DNA of 32,968 bases from Candidatus Saccharimonadota bacterium (GTDB lineage Bacteria; Patescibacteriota; Saccharimonadia; Saccharimonadales; Saccharimonadaceae), in contig RZYF01000005.1 in assembly GCA_010014665.1 (NCBI GenBank), forward strand, positions 1 to 32,968. The letters run 5' to 3'. Of this stretch, positions 1 through 8,499 are shown piece after piece (positions within the stretch are counted from its first letter, which is position 1; the number at the start of each line of letters is the position of its first letter). The notes below the pieces were generated by a model, which ran no database searches, was not told the origin of the DNA, and saw only the letters and a program-made list of their open reading frames with translations. Made by a program: the position numbers and the translations under genes.

Positions 1-7
1 AGCAGTT

Positions 8-36
8 CGGCGGGTCGGGTCGGGGGCGACCCGCCG
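8..36. repeat. GC-rich inverted repeat (10-bp stem CGGCGGGTCG/CGACCCGCCG)
   Basis: Perfect inverted repeat at 8-17 and 27-36, flanked by an A-run. Function is unclear this close to the window edge. Confidence 0.6.
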
Positions 37-234
37 AAAAACCTCATTTCTCGGACTTGGTGCTAAAATAGGTTCTAGCGTGGGCGTAAAAACTCACCAA
101 ATACAATTAAAATCTTTTGAAACTTGCTTTATTTAGTATCTAACAAAGATGGTTTTGTGTTAATCGTATTGCCTAGCCTGAAATTAGCCGTTGTTATGAA
201 ATACAGCAATTCTGAGATGCGGTTTATAAAAGGG

Positions 235-240
235 TATAAT
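235..240 (+). promoter_or_regulatory. -10 box TATAAT 7 nt upstream of the murT ATG
   Basis: TATAAT at 235-240, ATG at 248. Spacing fits a leaderless transcript. Confidence 0.55.
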
Positions 241-247
241 AGACGGT

Positions 248-1522
248 ATGTTTTTGATAAATACTGTTATAGGCAAGATAATTGCACATACTTTACGATT
301 ATTCGGGCGCGGTGGCGGTACTTTACCTGGTCTGATAATTGAACGAATACATCCAAACTTTTTACCCAAAGCTATCGCACGACTACCGTATGGTGCCGTC
401 ATAGTAACCGGTACAAACGGTAAAACAACGACCACTAAAGTTCTGGCCACGTTACTTCGGAGCCACGACTTACGGGTACTCACGAACGAAACAGGTAGTA
501 ATTTTGTGCGAGGAACAATCGCTGCCGTATTAAATCATATTCGTTGGACGGGTAGTTTACCGTTTGATATTGCAATTTTTGAACTTGATGAAGCGTATGC
601 TCGTCGATTCGCAAAAATAGTCCGGCCAACTGGTGTTGTTGGCTTAAATATTCTCCGTGACCAAATGGATCGTTTTGGCGAGATTGATACAACAGCTGCG
701 TATGTTCGTGAGACTTGCCTCGCTGCGACAAAATGGCTGGTTCTAAATGCGAACGACCCTCGTATTGCACGAGTAGCTGACGAAGCTATAGTTCCAATTC
801 GTTGGTTTGGTCATGTCGAGTCACTTGCTACAGTATATGCGAGTGACGATCAGCATCATAGTCATGATTCAATTAATTATTTTCAAGCAAATGAAGCCCA
901 AGACGTCCTGGAGTCTTACACAGAGAATCATGTGAAGATACGTAGTGATGGCATTTCTGCAGACTACATAGTGCAACTTGCCGGCTCACACAACGCAATC
1001 AACATAACCGCAGCGCTTGCCGCATTGCATTGCGTTATCGAGGAAGTTAATTACGATATCGTTATGCAGACGCTTAAAAGGTTATTGCCGGCATTTGGTC
1101 GAGGCGAGGAACTAATATTGCCATCTGGTTTGATATTACGTCTTCAACTAGTAAAAAATCCAAACGGCTTCACACATGCACTCAGAACCGCCCAGGATGA
1201 TAATTATAGACTGGTGGCGATTGCTATCAATGACGATTATGCCGATGGCCGTGATGTTTCGTGGCTCTGGGATGTTGGTTTTCATTGTTTACAAGGCAGA
1301 ACGGTTTTATGTAGTGGAACGAGAAGTACAGACATGGCAGTACGCTTACGATACGATGAAGTTGAAACGACTGCGGATATTGAGGATTTTAACGCGCTTA
1401 TTGTTCGTTTGATGTCTGAACAAACTGACAAAGCGATCGTCTACTGTACATATACGGCAATGTTGCGAATCAGAAAGTTATTGCACCATCAAGGTGTTGC
1501 TATGGAGCACGTTGACTTATGA
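248..1522 (+). CDS. murT: Mur ligase family protein, MurT-like lipid II amidation subunit
   Basis: GTNGKTTTTK P-loop, NLLRDQMDRFGE motif, and overlap with a downstream GatD-like gene. Confidence 0.88.
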   Translation: MFLINTVIGKIIAHTLRLFGRGGGTLPGLIIERIHPNFLPKAIARLPYGAVIVTGTNGKTTTTKVLATLLRSHDLRVLTNETGSNFVRGTIAAVLNHIRWTGSLPFDIAIFELDEAYARRFAKIVRPTGVVGLNILRDQMDRFGEIDTTAAYVRETCLAATKWLVLNANDPRIARVADEAIVPIRWFGHVESLATVYASDDQHHSHDSINYFQANEAQDVLESYTENHVKIRSDGISADYIVQLAGSHNAINITAALAALHCVIEEVNYDIVMQTLKRLLPAFGRGEELILPSGLILRLQLVKNPNGFTHALRTAQDDNYRLVAIAINDDYADGRDVSWLWDVGFHCLQGRTVLCSGTRSTDMAVRLRYDEVETTADIEDFNALIVRLMSEQTDKAIVYCTYTAMLRIRKLLHHQGVAMEHVDL

Positions 1523-2235
1523 ATAAACAATTAAACATCGTACACCTATACCCAAAAGAGATGAATATTTATGGCGATACTGGAAATCGTTTGATTTTAC
1601 AGAAACGTCTACTGTGGCGTAATATTGACACAAGTCTACACCTTGTTGGGATTGGAGATTCAATTCCTGCTGATACGGACATTATTATTGGCGGTGGTGG
1701 ACAGGATGCTGGGCAAGACGTGGTGCAGAAGGATCTTAAACTAAAGGCTCCGGTGCTCCAGTCTATGGCACAGGACGGTGTTGTGATGTTGATGATTTGC
1801 GGGCTCTACCAATTATTCGGACGTCGTTTTATCACTGGACAAGGTAATGAAATCCAAGGAATTGGATTATTGCCGTTAGAAACTATTGCGGGAGATACAC
1901 GGCTAATTGGTAATACACTCTATCAAACATTATGGGGTGAAGTAGTCGGTTACGAAAATCATAGCGGCAAAACAACACTTGATGATGCTTCTATGGCTTT
2001 TGGAACTGTTTTGCGCGGAGCTGGCAATAACGGTGAAGACAAAACGGAAGGCTGTGTTCTGCATAACGTATTTGGCACGTATAGCCATGGTCCTGTTTTG
2101 AGCAAAAACCCGAAGCTTGCTGATGAACTTCTCCTCAGGGCTTTAGCCCGTAAATATTCTATGAACAATTTACAGCCACTTAACGACACGCTCGAGCAAG
2201 CCGCAGCACTAACGGCAAAAAATCGACCTCGATAA
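1519..2235 (+). CDS. gatD: Type 1 glutamine amidotransferase, GatD-like
   Basis: LYPKEMNIYGDTGN N-terminus, IIGGGGQDAGQ, nucleophile region MICGLYQLFG; start overlaps the murT stop. Confidence 0.88.
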   Translation: MNKQLNIVHLYPKEMNIYGDTGNRLILQKRLLWRNIDTSLHLVGIGDSIPADTDIIIGGGGQDAGQDVVQKDLKLKAPVLQSMAQDGVVMLMICGLYQLFGRRFITGQGNEIQGIGLLPLETIAGDTRLIGNTLYQTLWGEVVGYENHSGKTTLDDASMAFGTVLRGAGNNGEDKTEGCVLHNVFGTYSHGPVLSKNPKLADELLLRALARKYSMNNLQPLNDTLEQAAALTAKNRPR

Positions 2236-2591
2236 CTATCTCTGGTATTTATAAGATAATTTCGAGTCCTCTTATCCGCGCAAATGGGATATTATTGGGA
2301 TGAACTTAGAAGGTAGTTGATGTCTGGTATTTCTTCAATTTAAATGTTTATATAATTAATTTTGCAAACTCTCGTTACTAGATTGGATATAACGCCAAAA
2401 TATTAAGCACGAAGTATGTAAGCACAATGCTCGATAGTCGATAGCGACACACAAAAAAAGAATTTATTGTTCAATTATTTTATTCTGTTCGCTTTAATAC
2501 ATCGTGTCTAGACCGACAAGTACTTAAGGAATAGTTGTTACACATGATTAACGTTTTCTATGCATGTCGATTTAGTTTGTCAGTATATATC

Positions 2592-2656
2592 TATGGGTGA
2601 TTAGCTCAGTTGGGGAGCCATCAGCGAAAAATAATGCGCACGCTCTAGCCAACTGA
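2592..2656 (+). other. tRNA-Val leader element 1: copy of the tRNA 5' end plus inverted D-arm
   Basis: TATGGGTGATTAGCTCAGTTGG (2592-2613) repeats 2686-2707. CGCTCTAGCCAACTGA (2641-2656) is the exact reverse complement of 2700-2715 in the tRNA. Confidence 0.8.
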
Positions 2657-2688
2657 ATATGGTATGCTAAATCTGGCGATAAAATTAT

Positions 2689-2765
2689 GGGTGATTAGCT
2701 CAGTTGGCTAGAGCGCACGATTCACATTCGTGAGGTCGCAGGTTCGAGCCCTGCATCGCCCACCA
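2689..2765 (+). tRNA. tRNA-Val (anticodon CAC), CCA encoded
   Basis: Cloverleaf: GGGTGAT/ATCGCCC acceptor, GCTC/GAGC D-stem, CACGA-TTCACAT-TCGTG anticodon arm, GGTTCGAGCC T-arm, ACCA end. Confidence 0.95.
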
Positions 2766-2777
2766 TAGTTTGTGTGA

Positions 2778-2783
2778 TATAAT
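2778..2783 (+). promoter_or_regulatory. Extended -10 promoter (TGATATAAT) ahead of the second tRNA-Val leader element
   Basis: TGnTATAAT between the first tRNA-Val and the second leader element, about 14 nt before the mimic. Confidence 0.5.
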
Positions 2784-2796
2784 AATTTTCACGCAT

Positions 2797-2856
2797 GGGC
2801 GCTTAGCTCAGTTGAAAAGTCATCAGCGAAAACAATCGCAATATGCTCTAGTCAAC
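2797..2856 (+). other. tRNA-Val leader element 2: copy of the tRNA 5' end plus inverted D-arm
   Basis: GGGCGCTTAGCTCAGTTG (2797-2814) repeats 2902-2919. GCTCTAGTCAAC (2845-2856) complements tRNA GTTGGCTAGAGC with one G.U pair. Confidence 0.78.
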
Positions 2857-2901
2857 CGCCGTAAAGTATTATCAGATATCGGCTGTGTACGTTCAATTTT
2901 C

Positions 2902-2978
2902 GGGCGCTTAGCTCAGTTGGCTAGAGCACCTCGTTTACACCGAGGGGGTCGGGGGTTCGAGCCCCTCAGCGCCCACCA
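2902..2978 (+). tRNA. tRNA-Val (anticodon TAC), CCA encoded
   Basis: GGGCGCT/AGCGCCC acceptor, CCTCG-TTTACAC-CGAGG anticodon arm, GGGTTCGAGCCC T-arm, ACCA end. Confidence 0.95.
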
Positions 2979-2987
2979 AAAGAAACG

Positions 2988-3010
2988 CCTGGCAAGTTGC
3001 CAGGTTTTTT
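2988..3010 (+). terminator. Rho-independent terminator after the tRNA-Val pair
   Basis: CCTGGCAA-GT-TGCCAGG hairpin (approximate split) followed by TTTTTT. Confidence 0.85.
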
Positions 3011-3029
3011 CGTAATCTATTGTTTCTAT

Positions 3030-4670
3030 CTAAGTCCTTGGTAAATGGTCTGCGAAATGAGCTAGTGAGTATTCCTTACGCAAAGCCTCACCTAATTGCT
3101 TAGGATCAGTGCCTATTTTAACACCTGGATTTAATAAATTATGCGGGTCAAATCCGGATTTAATAATTTTGAACAAATCCAACATTTTATCTCCCACCTG
3201 TAACTTCACGAATGGAACGCGAATACGACCGTCGCCCTGCTCGGCAGATATAGTCCCACCTATCTTTACCACTTCTTTATAGTATTCTTCCATAATCTGG
3301 AAAACCTTCTGGCGGTCAGTTAACTTGGCAAGGTCCAAAAACGGATGAACGTGTAGATTTGCATCGCCAGCATGACCCCACACCATTACTGGTAATTTGA
3401 ATTTATCAAATATTCTATAAATCATCTGTATGAAATCAAATAGATATTCTACAGGTACAGCAGCAGCGTCAATAATTGGCAAAGATGCTTTTCCACCCTG
3501 ATGATAATTTACAACCTCCGAAGTAGCGTGTCTAATGATTAAATATTGTTCTTTTTCATCAAAATCATTTGTCAATAAACAATGGTCTGTGTACGCTTTT
3601 ACGATCTTCATAGCTTGCTTAGCTTTTTTTAATTTGGCTTTTCCTGGATTGTCAAACTCTACAAATAACAAAAAACTTGGTTTATAATCTGGAGATTTTA
3701 GATTTTCGGGTAAGTTAACTGATTGTTGTTGCTGAATAAACTCTAGAAAATTATCATCAACCATGTCTATCATGCTTGGTCCAAGATTTCTCAACCTAGT
3801 TACTACTTCTGTTATGTTGTCGAACGATTCAAATGCCGCTACTAAAAGCTCTGTTTTAGGATTGTAAGGTTCAGCCCGCAATATTGCTTCAGATATTACA
3901 CCTAATGTACCTTGTGATCCGACAAAAATAGGCGTTAGATCAATTGAACCATCGCGACGCCTGACGTCTGCGAGAGCGTAACCAATACTGTCTTTTGTAA
4001 CTCGTAATTTGTCATAGTATTCATCAAGTACGTCATCATTTTCTGACAATACCGCATCCACAATACGATAAATCTCCCCTTCTAATGTGGTCAGACCTTT
4101 TTTCTTATCAATCTCTTTGCGACCAATTCTACCCGTTTGTATGAGCTCACCGTTAGCTAGTACAACCTCTAGCTTATCTACCCAATCAGCAATTGATCCG
4201 TATTTGAGCGACTTCTCACCATAGGCGTTGTTAGCGATTGCACCACCGATTGTTGAGTATTTATACGAAGACGGAAATACTGGTATGTGTAATCCGTGAG
4301 TCTGCAGGGTTTCCTGTAAAGATTTAAAATTCACTCCTGGCTGTACCCGAACTAGTTTTTGTTGACTATCTAACTCTAATATCTTGTTCATGTGAGCTGG
4401 AAAAACCATAATAATGCCTTTTCCTATAGCCGCACCGGTTTGGTCCGTCCCGCTGCCACGCGCTGTTATCGGAAGAGTATGTTTTTTTTCTGCTAATTGC
4501 CAAGAGAAACGTGCAATCTTACGTATATCGTTGGTGGTTCGAGGATAAACAACAACCGATGGCGTCATACTCAGAACACTGGCGTCCGTCGAGAACCTTT
4601 TACGCATCTGATCATCATCAAAAACTTCACCACTCAGATGCGACTGTAAATAACTCGCTACTTTACCCAT
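3030..4670 (-). CDS. FAD-binding oxidoreductase (GlcD / D-lactate dehydrogenase type)
   Basis: ITARGSGTDQTGAA, VGSQGTLGVISEA, GHAGDANLHVHPF and GTISAEQGDG motifs of the FAD_binding_4/FAD-oxidase_C family. Confidence 0.88.
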   Translation of the reverse strand: MGKVASYLQSHLSGEVFDDDQMRKRFSTDASVLSMTPSVVVYPRTTNDIRKIARFSWQLAEKKHTLPITARGSGTDQTGAAIGKGIIMVFPAHMNKILELDSQQKLVRVQPGVNFKSLQETLQTHGLHIPVFPSSYKYSTIGGAIANNAYGEKSLKYGSIADWVDKLEVVLANGELIQTGRIGRKEIDKKKGLTTLEGEIYRIVDAVLSENDDVLDEYYDKLRVTKDSIGYALADVRRRDGSIDLTPIFVGSQGTLGVISEAILRAEPYNPKTELLVAAFESFDNITEVVTRLRNLGPSMIDMVDDNFLEFIQQQQSVNLPENLKSPDYKPSFLLFVEFDNPGKAKLKKAKQAMKIVKAYTDHCLLTNDFDEKEQYLIIRHATSEVVNYHQGGKASLPIIDAAAVPVEYLFDFIQMIYRIFDKFKLPVMVWGHAGDANLHVHPFLDLAKLTDRQKVFQIMEEYYKEVVKIGGTISAEQGDGRIRVPFVKLQVGDKMLDLFKIIKSGFDPHNLLNPGVKIGTDPKQLGEALRKEYSLAHFADHLPRT

Positions 4671-4800
4671 AGAACACAGTCCTTTTCATATACCTCAACT
4701 ATAGCATAAGTACTTACAACGCTCCATATATCTTGAAAAAAACGCCTCCATAACCTACAATACATCTCTGTACTCTTAACAAAGATTGCATTCAAGCTGT

Positions 4801-4996
4801 ATTTATAAGAGTTGGCGGCTACGTGAAACGCAAGTTAATCGTAGACGCGAGTGCGTTGTCCGAGATGACAAAAAAACTAATCGTACATTGATAGCTTTAT
4901 TTATAAGAGTTGGCGGCTGCGTGAAACGCAAGTTAATCGTAGACGCGAGTGCGTTGTCCGAGATGACAAAAAAACTAATCGTACATTGATAGCTTT
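4801..4996 (+). repeat. Two tandem 98-bp repeats immediately upstream of tRNA-Leu, with D-arm-like sequence
   Basis: ATTTATAAGAGTTGGCGGCT... at 4801 and again at 4899, nearly identical. A third repeat start (ATTTATA at 4997) runs straight into the tRNA-Leu. Confidence 0.92.
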
Positions 4997-5004
4997 ATTT
5001 ATAC

Positions 5005-5092
5005 GCGGACGTGGCGGAATCGGTAGACGCGCTAGCTTGAGGGGCTAGTGATTATTGCAATCGTGGAAGTTCAAGTCTTCTCGTCCGCACCA
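5005..5092 (+). tRNA. tRNA-Leu (anticodon GAG), CCA encoded
   Basis: GCGGACG/CGTCCGC acceptor, GCG/CGC D-stem, CTAGC-TTGAGGG-GCTAG anticodon arm, long variable arm, GGAAG TTCAAGT CTTCT T-arm, ACCA end. Confidence 0.95.
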
Positions 5093-5128
5093 AGTAAAAA
5101 GCTAACCATTATGGTTAGCTTTTTACTT
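5092..5128. terminator. Near-perfect hairpin terminator, possibly bidirectional
   Basis: AAGTAAAAAGCTAACCAT-T-ATGGTTAGCTTTTTACTT, an 18-bp inverted repeat with T-rich and A-rich flanks. Confidence 0.8.
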
Positions 5129-5210
5129 GTTATGAGATGAGTGGTTTGAACCTCCACGACAAAAACTTTTGCTGAGCTTGGGTTTAAATCACATATCAGC
5201 CACATTCATT

Positions 5211-5435
5211 CTAAAGACCCGAGAGCTCACTCACGTATCCAACAATACCGAGAAGCACAATAACAATTATTATCGTAAGAATAGACCTGTAAACGACACC
5301 TAGCCTATGCCATATTCTACCTAATAACTAGTACGCTATTAGACCGACGGCGAAGCAACCGACTGTAAAAATTAATATTTGGCCTAGCAAAATATATTTA
5401 AAATTTGAATCTGTTATAAAACTAAACAAAATCAT
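5211..5435 (-). pseudogene. Small two-TM membrane protein ORF interrupted by one in-frame TAG
   Basis: Minus-strand translation: MILFSFITDSNFKYILLGQILIFTVGCFAVGLIAY*LLGRIWHRLGVVYRSILTIIIVIVLLGIVGYVSELSGL*. The TAG is at 5328-5330. Both halves are hydrophobic. Confidence 0.5.
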
Positions 5436-5539
5436 ATCTAAAAACTATTATAATACTTGATTATCTAATTTATTAAAATTACATTTTTATTTTTTTCGTT
5501 ATTTCAGTCTGTGATTTACGATAAATACTTAATTCTTGA

Positions 5540-6394
5540 TTAAATCATTACCACCAGACAGCAGATTGTAATTACTGCTCCAGCGAAATAGTTTAACGAC
5601 AAAAATCGCTTCCAGCCTTTTCTCGCTAAATAAGATTCCTTATCACTAATTGATAAATACGAAATAATATTTATTGAGTATATGAGAGCAGTCATCGCTA
5701 CTACTAGAGCCAACCCCCCGCCAAGGGAAACGACTAAAATAGTGGCTATGATATACATACAAAACGCAAAGCGAACCGTACGCGCAGCTCCAAGAACTGT
5801 TCCAATAGATTTTATATTTGCTTTCCTGTCTGGCACGATATCCTGAACGGCTCCAAAAGCTTGACTGGCAATACCCCAAAAAAAGAACGCTAGTGCGGCT
5901 AGCCAGCCCGCATTAGAAGCTCCAACAAGCGAATAGGCATAAACTAGTGGACCGACAAAATGTATACTCGACGTAATAGAGTCGATAAAAGGTATTTCTT
6001 TGAACCGCAGACCCTTTACGCTATATGCCACCACGAAAAACAAAATAGCAGCAAGTACGACAACACTCGATGCGTTACCCAACGCTACTAAAGCTATAAC
6101 GAAAGGTATACAAAGACCAACAGATACTAATATTATACGTAAATGGAATTTTGGCGGCGTAACGGCACCTTCAACACTGCCTTTACGAGGATTTAATATA
6201 TCGGATTCATAATCGAAAACATCATTTATCCCATACATCAGTAGGTTATATGGTATTAGGAAAAACAACGCACCAATGAAAAAGCGAGCATCATAACCGC
6301 CACCCATCATCAAATACCCTAGTACAAAAGGATATGCGGTATTCACCCAAGAAATCGGACGTGAAGTCATAAATAACAGTTTAATTGTCTGCAC
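5540..6394 (-). CDS. crtEb: UbiA-family prenyltransferase, lycopene elongase/CrtEb-like
   Basis: MSRPISW-type N-terminus, NDVFDYESDILNPRKG prenyl-diphosphate-binding motif, multiple TM helices, position at the end of the crt cluster. Confidence 0.82.
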   Translation of the reverse strand: MQTIKLLFMTSRPISWVNTAYPFVLGYLMMGGGYDARFFIGALFFLIPYNLLMYGINDVFDYESDILNPRKGSVEGAVTPPKFHLRIILVSVGLCIPFVIALVALGNASSVVVLAAILFFVVAYSVKGLRFKEIPFIDSITSSIHFVGPLVYAYSLVGASNAGWLAALAFFFWGIASQAFGAVQDIVPDRKANIKSIGTVLGAARTVRFAFCMYIIATILVVSLGGGLALVVAMTALIYSINIISYLSISDKESYLARKGWKRFLSLNYFAGAVITICCLVVMI

Positions 6395-6683
6395 GATCGC
6401 CTCTTTTGAATATATTCCATAATCCTGGAATCAATACTGCTGCAATTATCGTATAGAAAAAGTCTTCTACGGGTGCTTTGGCAACATATATTCCGAGCAA
6501 ATTGTCTGGATTGTAGGCCACGATTCCCGCATTAATAATAAGAGAATCGAAAACGACCGTTGTAAGTAATAAAATGATTAACGTCACCCAAACTGCGCGA
6601 TTCCAGACTAGTAATTTGCTTAATATTAGAAATACTAAGATTACTGCGCTAACCACTAGGTTAAGAACTAAATATGTCGCCAT
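6381..6683 (-). CDS. crtYd: Lycopene cyclase domain subunit, CrtYd/CrtYf-like
   Basis: Three-TM small protein with KAPVEDFFYTI motif. Overlaps its neighbours. Confidence 0.82.
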   Translation of the reverse strand: MATYLVLNLVVSAVILVFLILSKLLVWNRAVWVTLIILLLTTVVFDSLIINAGIVAYNPDNLLGIYVAKAPVEDFFYTIIAAVLIPGLWNIFKRGDRADN

Positions 6684-6985
6684 CGTGTTTCCAATAGTCT
6701 ATAAAGTACAAGTGTAAAATAACAAAGAAATGTTAAAAACATAATTTCTTCTACAGGAAATTCTGGAGCAATATACCAGCCACTCATATACGGCGATGAA
6801 CCACTAAAGAAAATATTCAAAGCGACGCCTAGTATGTCCCATAGGCTAAATAGCAGAACCCCAATCAACAACGTAGTAGTCGTACGAATGATGTCGAAGA
6901 AAAACGCTAGATTGTACTTTTTATCAATGATTAAAATACCAATAAAACTAAGAGTTATTGCTAACATATATGCAAATTCTGTCAT
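6668..6985 (-). CDS. crtYc: Lycopene cyclase domain subunit, CrtYc/CrtYe-like
   Basis: Small TM protein with FPVEEIMFLTFLCY motif, paired with CrtYd. Confidence 0.82.
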   Translation of the reverse strand: MTEFAYMLAITLSFIGILIIDKKYNLAFFFDIIRTTTTLLIGVLLFSLWDILGVALNIFFSGSSPYMSGWYIAPEFPVEEIMFLTFLCYFTLVLYRLLETRWRHI

Positions 6986-8499
6986 ACTATATCCTTATAT
7001 AACGGTCCTGGTCTTCGATTGTTTGTTATTTTTTTAAAGGTAAGCTCTGCTCCAATTAGACACATCGGTAGCCCAATACCGGGAAGCGTACCAGCGCCGA
7101 CATAATAGAGATTTTTAAGTTTTTTACTCTTGTTTGGCGTACGGAAAATAATACTTTGACTAAGCAGATGAGACTCGCCTCCAAATGCGTTGTATTCCCA
7201 TGCGTTAAACTTCTGTTTAAAATCGTCTGGTCCAACTATAATCTGTTTCTCGATACGCGATTCGAGATCAGGTATATCCGCAGCTTTTGCAAACTCCTTC
7301 ACTACCCTAGTAGCTAATTCATTTTGCTGCTTAGATGATAACGATAAACCTGCCGGTATTGGCATAAGTATAAATAAATTCTCATAGCCTTTGGGAGCCA
7401 CGCTACGATCGGTTTTAGTAGGATTGCATACATAAATAGAAGCTTTTTCAGGTATTGTCTTATTCTCATAAATTGCGGCAAAATTCTCTCGCCACGCATC
7501 AACAAAATACAGGTTATGGTGTAATAACTGCGGTAGTTCACCTTTTACTCCAAGCGAAATCATCAAAGCTCCTGGACCCGGTTGTCGTTTATCCCAGTAT
7601 GACTGCGGAAAACTTTGGTGGTCTGAGCTAAGAAGTTTGGTTTCTGTATGCTGAATATCAGCATTGGATACTACTGTATTAGCATGATATTCCGAGCCGT
7701 CCGATAAACGAACCCCTACAGCAGCCCTGTGTGAAACGAGTATAGACTCAACAGGTGACTCATAATGATAAGTGATATCATAAGAACTTCCTAAAAGCTT
7801 TATATCATCGACAAGCGACATCATGCCGAGCTTTGGGTAGAATACACCACTTCGATAGTCCAGATGGCTCATAAGGGTATATATCGCCGGTGCCTGAAAC
7901 GGCGAACTTCCTAAAAATACCATATGATACTCAAGTAATTGCTGTAGACGCTGATCTTTGAAATACAACTTCACGTAGTTATCAAGTTTTTGAGCGACCA
8001 ACATAAGCATTTGTGGAGAATTTTTAATCACCGGCCACGCTATAACGTCACGTAATGATAATAGGTTTGTGTATAGAAAATATTCAACGGCAACCTTATA
8101 GGCTAGAGAACTCTTACTTACATATCTTTGCAATTTTTTTCCTGCTCCAAGTTCAATTGATTCAAATAATTTTTTGTCATTATTAACATCACCTTGAATC
8201 GTTAACGAGGGGTTATTTTCAAAAAAAACTCTATAGCCAGGCGTCAACCGGACAAGATCTAGTCGCTGTTTTGATGATTCACCAAAAACTTTATAATAAT
8301 TCTCAAATACTTCCGGCATTAGATACCACGATGGCCCGATATCAAACACATATCCGTCACTTTCAATAGCCGATACCCGACCACCAGCTGAAGCGTTTTT
8401 TTCAAATACATCGACCTTATAGCCTGCTTTTCCGAGCAAATTAGCCAACGCCATACCACCATAGCCGGCACCAATAATAATTGCAGTTTTTTTAGTCAT
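6982..8499 (-). CDS. crtI: Phytoene desaturase
   Basis: IIGAGYGGMALANLLGKAGYKVDVFEKNASAGGR FAD motif and C-terminal YYVGAGTLPGIGLPMCLIGAEL. Confidence 0.93.
   Translation of the reverse strand: MTKKTAIIIGAGYGGMALANLLGKAGYKVDVFEKNASAGGRVSAIESDGYVFDIGPSWYLMPEVFENYYKVFGESSKQRLDLVRLTPGYRVFFENNPSLTIQGDVNNDKKLFESIELGAGKKLQRYVSKSSLAYKVAVEYFLYTNLLSLRDVIAWPVIKNSPQMLMLVAQKLDNYVKLYFKDQRLQQLLEYHMVFLGSSPFQAPAIYTLMSHLDYRSGVFYPKLGMMSLVDDIKLLGSSYDITYHYESPVESILVSHRAAVGVRLSDGSEYHANTVVSNADIQHTETKLLSSDHQSFPQSYWDKRQPGPGALMISLGVKGELPQLLHHNLYFVDAWRENFAAIYENKTIPEKASIYVCNPTKTDRSVAPKGYENLFILMPIPAGLSLSSKQQNELATRVVKEFAKAADIPDLESRIEKQIIVGPDDFKQKFNAWEYNAFGGESHLLSQSIIFRTPNKSKKLKNLYYVGAGTLPGIGLPMCLIGAELTFKKITNNRRPGPLYKDIV

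Noticed and set aside
184-483. 99-aa minus-strand ORF
   Set aside because: Antisense to the start of murT, which has clear family motifs.
2770-3015. 81-aa ORF MCDIIIFTHGRLAQLKSHQ...GRLAQLARAPRLHRGGRGFEPLSAHQ
   Set aside because: Spurious translation across tRNA-Val(TAC) and its leader; the peptide pattern is typical of translated tRNA.
4786-4989. 67-aa ORF with an internally repeated peptide
   Set aside because: Produced by translating the two 98-bp tandem repeats; no independent coding evidence.
5646-5879. 77-aa minus-strand ORF
   Set aside because: Overlaps the crtEb-like UbiA gene out of frame; no domain.
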